This document shows, piece by piece, positions 23,602-34,303 of a stretch of DNA of 64,000 bases. Both the position numbers and the translations under genes were made by a program. The stretch is from Leptodontidium sp. MPI-SDFR-AT-0119 (taxonomy: Eukaryota > Ascomycota > Leotiomycetes > Helotiales > Leptodontidiaceae). The stretch's first letter is position 1. Every line of letters starts with the position of its first letter. The notes under the pieces were generated by a model. It was given only the letters and a program-made list of their open reading frames with translations, did not search any database and had not been told where the DNA came from. The stretch covers positions 744,001 through 808,000 of the forward strand of contig JAHLEZ010000002.1 of NCBI GenBank assembly GCA_020726505.1, written 5' to 3'.

Positions 23602-25678
23602 TCAATCTTCCTCAAATTTCAGATGATCAAGAATACAGTGTGAAATCGACACAACCTTTTCTCCTCGTTTAACCTGTTCTTGGGCTGCAGTGTAACAATT
23701 GTCTGATAGTTGCTCGATGTGTATCTGATCTTGGCGACCTTTCAGACGTAAGTCTGAAACGGTATCTGCCAAAGGTTCCAAAGCATACGTTTCCAGATCT
23801 CTCGCCAACCTCTTGAGTTTGTGCCATTCCTCATAATTATCCCACACAGTTGCCCAAGTATCCTGCGAAGCTTGAGTCTCCAATGAAAGTAGGTATTCCG
23901 AGATACTGCCAATGTTTGCTTTCCACCGCCTGATCACATTCTGAGCCGAGGCAAAACTGTCGGAAGCTACTGTATGAATAGCTATGATCTCTGCCAAATG
24001 CTCCATCTGTATTTGCAAGTCGCCCAATTTGATCTCGGTAGAGATCTGCCCAGCCCGGTCGAAGATTTTTTCGATTTTCCAGAGGTGCGATTGTTGAACA
24101 GTGATCTTGCGTGACGTACTCCTAGTGGCCTCCCTGGTTTGTGACGTGAGGTCGAAGATCGTTTCGAACTTCTCTTTGGTGTTTTGGCATACAATCCAAG
24201 CCTTGGCAGAAGTATGATGTAGTCGCTCCATTCGCACTGTTAAATGCTGAACAAACATCTGCAAGTCCCGTACTGCAACCTTTCTCTGGTAAATAGCCTC
24301 CTGGATACCGGGTATCATCAAAGGCCTTTGTGAGTACGCAAGAGATCTTGAGCAGAAAGACGCACCGCTGAATGTCGGCGCGATTTCAGCGCAATGCATA
24401 ACTGCCATAGAGACAGTAAGAAAACCTCCGCACGTATATAAGCCCGCAGAGCCAGGTAACTGTTGTGCAGCTAGCCACCATGTGCCACATAGAAATGACA
24501 CCTGAAGCGAGACGGAGCCGCGCACATCGGGAGATTCGATTTTTCTCGACACTGTCGATTGCAATAGACAGGTACGTCCCAAAGACTTGAAGCAAGGCAG
24601 GAACACCAGTGCTAAAATTCATAGAATAGTCCACTAGTTCCTCCATGCCTGTCTTGAGAATGTCATACTGCGTAAGCAACTCGGCTTTGTTTGTAACGTT
24701 GGAACTTCGGACAATGCTGCGGGCTATCACGACACCTTTCAACGAAGCGCCGAGGAGTACGGGCAGAACCGTCATGTTCGATGCAATCTTGGCCATGTGG
24801 AAAGTGTCATTCGCGATCTTCTGGAAGCCTTCGCCTATCAGCACCGAGGAGTTGTCGGCAGTGCCACGTAAGGGTTTTGAGGAGAACTGGGCAAAGGTTG
24901 GTAACATTGCCATGAGAGCCGCCGTGAAGTTTGAGATGTGTTCGAAGTACAGGTAGGGAGGTGGATTGGTGGTTTGGAATGCTGCGGATAGCTGGTTCGG
25001 GAAGAACCAGCTGTTCACGAAACTCAACCCCCGGAAAATATGCGACAGAACAGGAATACTATAAATGAACCGGGCCACCTCGGATTCCATTAACATGATT
25101 GCCCATGTGGCAACACGAGCCAGTGCGGTGATCGCTAACAAAGCCATGATAAGAAGGAAGAAGACTTTGGCGCAGTACTGTGTCCATGGCGAATTGTGGA
25201 AGGCGGTGATAATGGGGGCGAGGAGAGCGTTGAGCAGGCCATGAAGATTCAGGAAAGCACCGAGAATACACTGCCAGTAGGTATCCACGATTGGCTCGAG
25301 GTTAACGTCGAGAGCTTTCTGCGGAATTGTGTTGAAGAAGACGATATCGGTGTGCCACAAGGGAGAGCCGCAGCGCCAGACATCCACCATGACTTTTTTA
25401 ACAGCATCGTGCCCCATGAGGTCCTCATCTCTTCGAATTTCCACAAATCTTGCCAGACAAAACTCCACCAATCCGCCCTCGGCTTTCGCCATCTCGGAAA
25501 GAGGATTGAGGAAGGGCTTGCTCTGCTCGGTGCAGTGGATTTGAACGGCTACTTCTGCCTCGTGGTAGGCGGATGTGATACGTTGAAATTCTGTCTGGAA
25601 TGTTGAGCAGACTTCGGTGAAAGTCGAGCGTCTTAAGCAAGACTCGCGGAGACATCTGGCCTGTGTCCATGTGGGCAT
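23602..25678 (-). CDS. Unrecognised multi-pass membrane protein with helical C-terminus
   Basis: Two exons (25678-24502 and 24401-23602) give about 658 residues. The 100-bp intron (GTGTCA...GGCAG) resolves the frame change. Residues 1-110 are soluble, with several Cys. Hydrophobic segments follow near residues 145-165 (ILGAFLNLHGLLNALLAPII) and 180-200 (VFFLLIMALLAITALARVATW), with further ones between 210 and 340. The region 240-330 has several N-glycosylation sequons (ISNFTA, DNSS, SNMT, SNVT), which would suit a lumenal or extracellular loop. The C-terminal ~250 residues are helical and probably coiled-coil, with many Gln, Glu and Lys. I know no family with this layout; it may be lineage-specific. 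It sits alone in a gene-poor region among decayed genes, yet its frame is intact. Confidence 0.6.
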
Positions 25679-26045
25679 TTTGCTAGGGAGGACTCCAGAG
25701 GAGGGTCGTGGGATGGTAGCAATACGAGAGGCAGGGGAGCCAATCTTGAGTTCGGATCTTGAATTCGCTGTTGATGGTTAGGAACCCGCGTGCGTGCTAA
25801 GCGGAACCGTGAATTGTATACAAGTCTTTAACCACTAACCTTGCATAATCATACTCTACTTGTCGCTCATATTTTACAGTGAGGTACTAAATGATTGACT
25901 ATTCTGCGTTATTATGCTTAATTAGTGGTTTGGAGCTAAATCCTTGGTCTATATAAAGCTTTAAGATTTAGATCAAGAGCCACGCTAGGTATTATTTCAT
26001 AATAGAATACATTCCAGCTTACATTCCTGTCCTTAGTTCCCCGTC

Positions 26046-26130
26046 CCTCACGAATAAACATTCCTCACAAATACGCATTCCTCATGAATACGCCTTCTTT
26101 ACGAATATACATTCCTCACGAATAAGTATT
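26046..26130 (+). repeat. Tandem array of five 17-bp units
   Basis: Five contiguous diverged 17-bp units (26046-26062, 26063-26079, 26080-26096, 26097-26113, 26114-26130) have a consensus close to CCTCACGAATANNCATT. An inverted copy of the unit junction lies at 26398-26413. Confidence 0.8.
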
Positions 26131-26152
26131 CCTTTCAAAGTAAACAATAGAA

Positions 26153-26390
26153 AAGAGAGAGAGAGAGAGAGAAAGCATATGCGAATATTCATATATAACT
26201 TACTCGATAAGAGAGAGAAAGATAGAAAGTGCGTGTATGTGTATATAACTGACTTAATAAGAGAAAGAGAAAAAGAGAGTTTGACTTACTTAATAAAAGA
26301 GAAGAAGAAAGAGAAAGAGAGTGAGAGGAAAAGTTTAACTTACTTAATAAGAAGGGAAATAAGCAGAAAAAGAAAAAGAGTTTAAGGCTC
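26153..26390 (+). repeat. Purine-rich (GA) block with a four-fold embedded motif
   Basis: A GA microsatellite (about 26153-26174) opens a purine-rich stretch. In it a motif close to TAACTTACTTAATAAGA recurs four times (near 26198, 26244, 26281 and 26336), each time followed by GA-rich sequence. The units look like degenerate repeats of about 40-55 bp. Open frames on both strands here are low-complexity artefacts. Confidence 0.7.
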
Positions 26391-26397
26391 AAGGGAC

Positions 26398-26413
26398 GAG
26401 GAATGTTTATTCG
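26398..26413 (-). repeat. Inverted copy of the 17-bp array unit
   Basis: GAGGAATGTTTATTCG is the exact reverse complement of 16 bases at 26051-26066 in the tandem array, about 330 bp away. A second, weaker inverted unit (CTCATGAGGAATGG) follows near 26422. The pair brackets the purine-rich block. Confidence 0.75.
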
Positions 26414-26857
26414 CTTAATACTCATGAGGAATGGAAGTTGCAATGGGACATTTGGTAACTCAATTCGTGGCTTAATTAAGAGTATATATACGTAGTAGAA
26501 ATAGCTAAAATGTAGCCACTTCTCTTCCATATATTAGCCACTGATTATTACGGTGGGGAGGGTCTGCGCCATCTCCAACGGACCTAAATCTTCGCATGTA
26601 AGTAAGTGCTGAGATGTGTCTAAGTCATATTCTCGAATCCTGGTTTCTGGCCAACAGGGGCTGGCGGAGGCTGCGTAGTGTATCAAACGGAAAGTAAGTG
26701 ACAGAGATGATAGCTCAACAATTTGCGACGGCAACTAGTGGGTGGCAACGGGTCAAATCGCCCTCCTGGGAAAGATATCTCTTCTCTCAGTAGCTGAAAT
26801 AGCCTGTCTTACGTTCAATATCCACCAAAACGCGGATCAAGCAGACACTCTTGAATC

Positions 26858-27583
26858 TTGATTTTCTCTCGTCATCATACGCGTGCAATATCTTTCGAGG
26901 ATTCTTTTGCAGAAATGGATTCTAGCACACCGCCATGTAGGATATTGGGTGATGGCACTGAAATGGTAAGACTTCTACACACTGACAGGTTCAAGAGTGA
27001 TCTGATCTCGCAACGAAAACTGTGGCTTCCCTTGGCATGGATCTTTGGCGTTCCCTTCGAAGAATGCGAGCGGCGCCTCGCTATTCGCACCAACAAAGCG
27101 GGCGCACAACGGGAAAGAAATCAGATCTATCTTCTGATCCTGGTGAAGGGCTACATGCATCTTGTACATCCGGATATCTTGTCGAATAAGTCGAATAAGC
27201 TGCTGCCGGAGAGAGTACTGCATCATGTGGAAAAGCCCATCCGGCGATTTCTCCCGTTGGTGATGAAGGTAGACCGCCAGTTCCTCCTTGAAGATTTCTT
27301 GGACTGTAGGCGGAGCCATTTGAAGTCGATTTTGGGACACAGGTATCCCCGGCTCTCTAAAGTTTGCTTGTCTTCGGCGGAGACCTCACTGCACACCAGG
27401 CGATCCTCGGCAAGCGTTGCAAACTGCTCAAGCAGCTTTATAGGAGCAAATTTCATTGTGCTGAGGGTATGTTCGCGGCGTATTTTGCTGATGTGCGGGT
27501 CTTGGAAGAACGGAGCCGTTCTTCGGTCACAAATGACTTGGATGGATGTCTTCTGCCCTCAGGTTACTTCCCATATCTGCTGA
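26858..27583 (+). other. Long open frame of uncertain meaning
   Basis: A 241-codon frame (+) has no recognisable domain. On the opposite strand two overlapping frames (27456-27223 and 27340-26975) look equally protein-like (TVQEIFKEELAVYLHHQREK). It overlaps the region where the esterase N-terminus is expected. I cannot tell a real gene from decayed sequence here. Confidence 0.2.
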
Positions 27584-28987
27584 AGCCGATCCAGCTATTC
27601 GGATGGCCAGGAGGCCCCTTGTCGCAACAGACAGCCGTGCACACAGACTGCGGAGGCACTGTAGGCAGGGCATGGCTCTGTCTCCTCAACTCCTGTATCT
27701 CCCCCATGAGGCTCACTAGATGTCACCGTCTCGCCTCCACTAGCGTCAAGACGCAATGGATTGGGGCTAATCTAGGATCCCTCGCTCTAGATGACGGTAC
27801 CACGAACAGAAACTGGGGATTCAGTGACCAGGTTGCTGCCTTGGACTGGGTTCGAGCTAATATCCAAGATTTTGGAGGAGATCTAGATCGAATCACCATC
27901 ACCGGACAGTCTTTTGGAGCTATCTATGTAACGAGTATGCTCGGCTCCCCGAAAGCAGCTGGGAAGTTCTCGGGCTTATTGCACAGAGCTATACGTCTGG
28001 TCCGCTTTTCGGTCTTTCGTATGCCAGGTGCTATGATATTCCAACTGTAGCTGCGAGTTTCACTTCAGCCGTACTTCAAGAAGCGAACTGTACCAGTAAT
28101 GGGGATAAGAAAGCGCAGCTTGAATGTCTGCGTGCCCTTCCTGTCAAAGAACCTGCAAATCTCGCCGCACAAGTGAATGTCCTAACGAAAGACGGGACAT
28201 ATCTGACTACAGATCGACTTACACTCGACGGCTCAGCACCAATAGCCAAAGTCCCTGTCTTAATGGGAATGCTACGTGACGACGGAGCGCCATTCACTCC
28301 ATACCCCATAAGTGGCGATCTGAGAACAAATCTCATAAACGGCGGTTTCGCAGCACAAGCTGACGCCATCATATCCTCTGGGAAATTCCCCCTCCCTTCT
28401 GGACCCGACACATTCCTTAACATCTTCAACGTCACATCTCGCGCGTATTGACAGATGTGACATTTAGCTGTCTCTCCGCTGCAACTATCTAAACCGGGGT
28501 ACACAACAAGCTTTTCCAAGTCCCAAACGTCTATTTCTACGAATTTAACCGCTCCTATCAACCTGCGGGATGGAATCCAAACGGCAATGTCTGTCTCCCG
28601 CCTTCCACGCCGGGAAAGCCACTCGGGGATCTGAACGCGGAGTATTTCAAGCGCCATTCTGCAGATGTGTATTATACGTTTGGTAGCATCACGAGGAACG
28701 GACTTCCGTATCGTGATGAAGACGATGTGAAGTTTGAAAGGTTTGTTGTGGATTCCTGGACGAGTTTTGCGAGGACGGGGAATCCGAATCTGGAGTGACG
28801 CTTCTTGGAGGCGAGGGGGTTTGGGAGTACGAGGGAGGAAGTTGAGAGGGCGGGGAGATGGAAGCCGGTTGAGAGAAGGGGTAAGGGGTTGGAGATGAGG
28901 AGGTTGGAGTGGCCGAGTTATCGGATTGTGTTTGGGGAGGGGGGGCAGTGTGAGGTCTTGGGGGTGTCGGTGGATAGTTATGTGTAG
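27575..28987 (+). pseudogene. Type-B carboxylesterase/lipase pseudogene
   Basis: The middle and C-terminal parts of a type-B carboxylesterase are clear but broken. From about 27757 a frame reads LALDDGTTNRNWGFSDQVAALD..., FGGD and the nucleophile-elbow motif GQSFGA, where most relatives have GESAGA. Near 27975-27985 homology jumps to another frame (IAQSYTSGPLFGLSYARCYD) and continues to about 28440 with AKVPVLMGMLRDDGAPF. Near 28448 it shifts again (LTDVTFSCLSAATI), meets TAA at 28494-28496, resumes (YFYEFNRSYQPAGWNP; DVYYTFGSITRNGLPYRDED; FVVDSWTSFARTGNP), meets TGA at 28796-28798 and ends at the natural-looking stop near 28987. The N-terminal third upstream of 27757 is barely recognisable. 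At least two frameshifts and two stops rule out a working enzyme. Confidence 0.82.
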
Positions 28988-29301
28988 ATATTTCTTGATG
29001 TTCTGGTTTAGAAGCAGCACAATAGAGCAGTATAAGCATACAATAGTAATTCGAAACGGCCCGGCAACTATGCGTACACAGCCACAAAGAGAAATCAGAC
29101 TGCGCCATGAATGATTGACAATATGACTAAGAACACACAAAAACATTACGGGTCAGGAAAAGCTAGCCAGACTTCTAGCGGCATTACTGCAAAGCTACTG
29201 CTCTGGTATAATTGTGAAAAGGTTTCAAAACGGAAAGGGAATTGGGCGTCACTATGACTTGATTGATTCTGTCTTGAATTTGTTCATTAATTCTCCATCC
29301 C

Positions 29302-30569
29302 TCAGAGCTTCCTCATCGTGTGTTCCAACACTGTCTTGATGCCCGGATCCAGCTCGCCTAATGCTAGTATTGGCTCGAGCCATGCCCTTGTCTTCTTTGA
29401 AAGTGCTGTCTTGTCCTTTGTCTTCTCCATCGATTCCTTCAACCTGTCCAGGAAAGTTCCAAGAGCAACTGCGAACTCTGGCGTTGCTGGGTCGATTCCA
29501 ACTAAAGGCTGCTTGTTGTAGCAATTGCAGGTGAAAGGATCCACAGGATATGATTCGGTCAGGGCATCCAAGACATGCTGTAATATCTTCGGGAGGCATC
29601 TGACTTGAGTAAATAGTGCAAACATATCGAAGAAATCGGCAGCGACTGATGCATTGAAGAATTGCTGCTTCTTTGCTTCGTCGAAAATGGCTAGAGGGAT
29701 GGCTCCTTGCAGAGCTGGCGTGTTTATAGGATCCTGTGCTGCTTCCTTGTCTACCTCGACACCTTCCAACATACTGGGTCGTATCGTATCCACCTTGAAG
29801 TCTGGAATTGCGATCACGTCCTCTGATCCGAAAGCCGCGTCGTCCCCAGCGCCTTCAATTTCCATAGCGTCATCTGCAATTTCCTCCACATCAATACCTA
29901 GAATCTTCCTTCGCATTGCAATTTTTGCAAGGTAGATCATCTCCAGTTTCGCCCATTCAATCCACAAATCCTTGCTCATTGTGCAAAACCGTGCTCCCCT
30001 CGACATAAAACTCCTGGCCTCCTTCATATCTGCCTCTGCTTCCAAGCTCCATCTCGCAGCATAGAGCCATAGTTCCGCCTTGAGTGGGTGTAGTCGTATT
30101 GCTGCGGTCAAAACGGTCTTGAATTTCTTGGTCGCCTTGGCTTGCTTGCAGTACTCCAGGTATGACATCCACAACGCAACATCGCCTGGGTGTTTCTGCG
30201 TCCCCCTATCGAAGATCTTGAATATCCTTGCCTGGCCCGTGTGTGATGTGCTGCCTTTTATCTTCATCCGCTTGCAACGTTTCTGCCGCAGATTCTCAAG
30301 ACCAATCTCCCAAGCAGCATACCGAGCAAAGTCCACCGGCGTCGAACCCCTTGCGAGAACCTTGTGTTCGAAGGATGACCTCTTGGTTACCAATGATCGT
30401 ATTTCATCCTGTAAAAGTCTAGTTAGCAAGTGTTTTCGCAAACCGAAAGTTCGTTGGGAGACAAGGCTGACAGACTAACCTCGTCGAATATCTTCTTCTC
30501 CTTGAACTCTTGCAGTTGAGGCACTGCTTGTTCCAAGTAGAAACGGGCTTTATCGGATGCACCGGACAT
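29302..30569 (-). CDS. utp6: U3 snoRNP / SSU processome protein Utp6
   Basis: Exon 1 (30569-30480) encodes 30 residues (MSGASDKARFYLEQAVPQL). After a 71-bp intron, exon 2 (30408-29302) completes 398 residues. The first part (EFKEKKIFDE, then DEIRSLVTKRSSFEHKVLARG and DFARYAAWEIGLENLR) is the conserved Utp6 N-terminal domain. HAT (half-a-TPR) helices follow: RIFKIFDRGTQKHPGDVALW, the SYLEYCKQAKATKKFKTV repeat and LHPLKAELWLYAARW. Length is slightly below the yeast protein (about 440). Utp6 belongs to the UTP-B subcomplex of the 90S pre-ribosome, needed for 18S rRNA maturation in the nucleolus. It diverges from CWH43 over a 402-bp shared promoter. Confidence 0.9.
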
Positions 30570-30971
30570 TTCTCGCGAGTGAGTAGTGAGGGTGCAATGT
30601 TGTTTGCGACAGAGAGTTGAGTCTTGGAATTGAAGTGAAGTGAAGCTGCCCGTTCCCGTTTTTCGAATAATTAATTCGCAGATGCAAGCTAGCGGTCGCT
30701 AGCGTCTCTCGGCACGCTTGGCTTCATTTGGCCAATGTCTCAGCCTCGCCAGCCCCCCTTGGCGGCTTTTATGGGGTAAATTGGTTATCCGATTGTTTGT
30801 CTCATTCTCGCATCATCCGCATCCACCATAAGAGCGCGCGCGGGAGCTCGGCTGGTGTCAACAGCGTCAACAGCTTCACTTTTCTTCATTCAATTGTCTG
30901 TCTCTCACCTCAACCACCTCCGGATTCCTCGGATGTCGTTCCCTTGGATGTGAAATCCTTCCCCGATCAAC
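30570..30971. promoter_or_regulatory. Compact bidirectional promoter (Utp6 / Cwh43) with two palindromes
   Basis: Only 402 bp separate the divergent start codons. Two perfect-arm palindromes lie side by side: CGAAT-5-ATTCG at 30664-30678 and GCTAGCG-2-CGCTAGC at 30688-30703. Both are good candidates for a dimeric regulator, but no known factor is assigned. Confidence 0.5.
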
Positions 30972-33900
30972 ATGTCACCCAAATACAAGGACAAGGACGG
31001 CGAAGTCTTGCTCAGTTTCTCAGGGAAATGGATCAGTTGGGCGCATACAGCAGCTGCATACAGTAAGTCGCTATTGGGGGTTTTTTGGCATGTATCTTGC
31101 TGACAGTTCCTCTAGCTGCTTTCATCAGTGCGCTAATTGTCGGCGTCTCGCTGCATTACCATAAGATAGTACAAAACGAATACTATGGCTACCCGCAGGT
31201 CTGTAGACAGCTTCCTCATGTCTCGTTTCACAACAGAACTTTGGCTGACTCCTCGTTATAGGAATGGTTTCCTAGTGTGTCTGCCACAATCGGCGATCGG
31301 TATCCGGAACGGTCGTTTTTCATGCTGTTTATAGCCATTACATCAGGTACGGAAAGGAAGTATGGTCTCGCAGAAAATACAATTGCTAATTGGCGCAGGT
31401 CCTCGATTTGTTCTGGTTGGCTTATGGTACCTCCTCACAGCGCGACCGAATGCGACACTCCCCAAGGTCGTGGCAGGAATGGGCGTATTTCGAACATTGA
31501 CATGCGGCGGGTGGACATATGTTACTTCTACTGATGATCACGATTGGCACGACATTTTCATGATATCATACTTGGTTGCGACTCTTCCATGGACGCTGGG
31601 ATGCCTAGCATTAAGTCCAGCAAATGCGAAAGCAGTCAAATATAGGAAATATCTGGCTTCAGCTTTCTTCGGCACTCTCGTACCTCTGATTTACTTCTTC
31701 ATCCAACACAAAGTCCACAAAGTTGCCGGAGGTATGTCCGATGCATTATCTGATTTGGAAAACACTAACTGAAATTCTAGCTTATACGATTTATGCATTC
31801 TTCGAGTGGGCCTTGATCTTGTTTGATGTGGGATTCGATGCTGTTACAGCTCTTGACTTTGATACCTTCGAGTTGGTCGTCAAGGACGTCAAAGGTTCGA
31901 GTAAGGGGTACGTTCGATGGCTTCCGAAATAATTCGTGTATACTATGTTTAGGCGATGTACGCCATTATGAAACATTCTAAGCGTTATTTTGTGTAGAAA
32001 CAACAAGATGGTGGCCGATGCTGTCCTTGAAAAGGAGTACGTGAACTCGCCATTCTGAACCCGAAATGACGCTAACTCTCAACCAGAAAGGGAAAACAGG
32101 TTGGCCAGGTGTTCAACCAAACATTCGTATGGGCTGAGGCCATCGACACGGCTGCAGATGTGTACAATGGGGTATGTTCAATTTTTATTGTTCGGATTTC
32201 AAATTGAAACTGACCGTATAGTTTGTTTTCTGGTCAATGCTGACTTCGCTGGGATTACTCGTTTGGTGTAAGTGAAGGTTTCTTGCTAAAAATAAAAAAA
32301 GCTCAAGTCTAACACATTAAGATTTCCCCTTGTGGCATATGGGCATCTCCGGCTATGAAGTTATGGTCATGTCCACAGTATCGCCGTTCATGCTGGCAAA
32401 TCGTAATTTACGCTCGTTGGTCATGAAGAATCTTCGAATCTGTCATTTTTCAGCTCTCGCCGGATTACTTGCATACCAAGTGACGGACCCAGTCCTTCGA
32501 TTGTTTATTGTTGGTTTTGCTGTCTGGATGTCCTGTCTGTCATGGGCTGCTACTTGGTACTCGGAAGGTGGTCAACCAGGTCGTCTTGAGTCGAAGATAT
32601 TGGCATGGACCGTCGGGTTGATTGCATCTAGCGTTGTGAAATTCGCATGGCAGACGAGCAATCCCATTTGGCCAACATCTCATTCATCAAATGGAGGGTG
32701 GAATGGCGTCGGTCTCATCCTAGCCATCTTGGCAGTCATTCGATCCACACGAAAAGTCCCAACTGCTGGCAGCGACTTGGCTATTCAAGGACGCCAAGAA
32801 GGGTCGTCAGTCCTTGCTGCGCTGGGTATTGCAGGTTTATTTTTTGGTTTGCATTCCCTACTGTCCGACTCCAGTACGATGATTCTGTGGGTTTGGGAAG
32901 GATATCCTGTCCGAGGTCCGATTTCAGCACCCCATGGTGCCTGGACAATTGCGGCGATGGGAGGTGGCTTGATTCTTGGCCTGTTCAGTGAGGCTATTGC
33001 TCGAAGCTGGTCATTCTATGGGATTGGTTGCATCGGTGCTGCTATGTTGACCTTGTACAGCAACTGGAAGGGCTACTATGGAGCACTGATCTTGACCGTG
33101 TATCTCATGGCTGCGTCAGTACCCTTGATCGGATCAGCGGCCAGAAAAAGTCCTGCCACCACATTTGGCCTGGGCTTTCTGGCATACAACTTCCTGGTCT
33201 TATTCCATGTTTGGGTCGTTGCTTACGCATTTGTACCTGGCGGACCACTTGTTCGCGAGCATACTGACTGGGTCATGACTACCATGATGCTTTTTATTGG
33301 ATGTGGTGTATTCTCTTCCATGTCATCCACCCCTGCAGCTCAGCGCAAGCGCTTCAATGCTTTCTTGAACTCTCGGAAGCAGCGCTCATACTATCTGTAT
33401 GTCCTTGGAGTTCTTCAGCTCCTCTCAGTCTCGATCGCTTACCTGCGATTCCCAACTTATGACTATGTGCCGTACCACAAAGACGAAAAGATTCTCACAG
33501 CAGGAATCTGGACCATCCATTTCTCACTCGACAATGATATGTGGTCTTCAGAATACCGCATGCGGGACGTCATCAAGGAACTCGAAATCGATGTCATCGG
33601 CCTTCTAGAATCTGATCTTCAGCGTATCATCATGGGCAACCGAGACACCACTCAGTTCCTGGCTGAGGACCTCGGGATGTACGTCGACTATGGACCAGGA
33701 CCCAACAAACATACCTGGGGCTGTGCGCTTCTATCGAAATTCCCAATTGTAAACTCGACACACCACCTACTTCCCTCACCTGTTGGTGAACTAGCACCAG
33801 CTATTCATGCAACTTTGGATGTGTATGGCGAGTTCATTGATGTATTCGTCTTCCATTCGGGACAGGAAGAAGACCCCGAAGACCGACGTCTACAAACCGA

Positions 33901-34303
33901 GTACCTCTCCAAACTTATGGGATCCACACCTCGTCCCTCCATCCTCCTCTCCTACCTGGTCACCAAGCCTTGGGAAGGCAACTACAACACCTGGGTATCC
34001 GAAACAAGCGGCATGCACGACATCGACCCAACAGATTGGGACAGATGGTGCGAATACATCCTCTACAAAGGCTTGAAGCGCACGGCATACGCTCGTGTAA
34101 GCAGAAGTACCATCACGGATACCGAGATACAGGTCGGGAAGTTCAAGGTCGGGGAAAAGGCAAGCGATCGCGCAGATGTGCGAAATTCCCGCATCAGCGA
34201 GAGTCAGGTCCCTGAAGGCGAGCGCTTCCCGCAATTATTCAGGGGCGAGGGTGTTAGAGGACATGCATATCATGTCTTCGACGAACCGAGATACTTTGGT
34301 TAA
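30972..34303 (+). CDS. cwh43: Cwh43, GPI-anchor lipid remodelling protein
   Basis: Nine exons (30972-31062, 31116-31198, 31262-31346, 31399-31731, 31781-31907, 31998-32036, 32087-32171, 32222-32267, 32322-34303) give 956 residues, matching the ~953 of yeast Cwh43. The N-terminal part is a Frag1/PGAP2-like multi-span domain. A second membrane block follows to about residue 650 with many hydrophobic helices. The last ~280 residues are an endonuclease/exonuclease/phosphatase-like fold (WTIHFSLDNDMWSSEYRM; VIGLLESDLQRIIMGNRD; HTWGCALLSKFPI). In yeast Cwh43 swaps the diacylglycerol of GPI anchors for ceramide in the ER. Eight introns with short exons crowd the 5' part while the last 1.98 kb is uninterrupted. 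Confidence 0.92.

Larger units (their letters stand above)
25679..26857. other. Gene-poor stretch with tandem repeats and purine-rich DNA
   Basis: The first part (25679-26040) should be the promoter of the membrane-protein gene. It is followed by the 17-bp tandem array, the GA-rich block and an inverted copy of the array unit, annotated separately. Nothing coding is supported. Confidence 0.5.

Noticed and set aside
26179..26530. ORFs on both strands in the GA/CT-rich block
   Set aside because: Low-complexity translation (Lys/Arg/Glu or Leu/Ser/Phe) of a purine-rich repeat.
28076..29146. 356-codon ORF (-)
   Set aside because: Antisense to the esterase remnant; Pro/His/Leu-rich, no domain.
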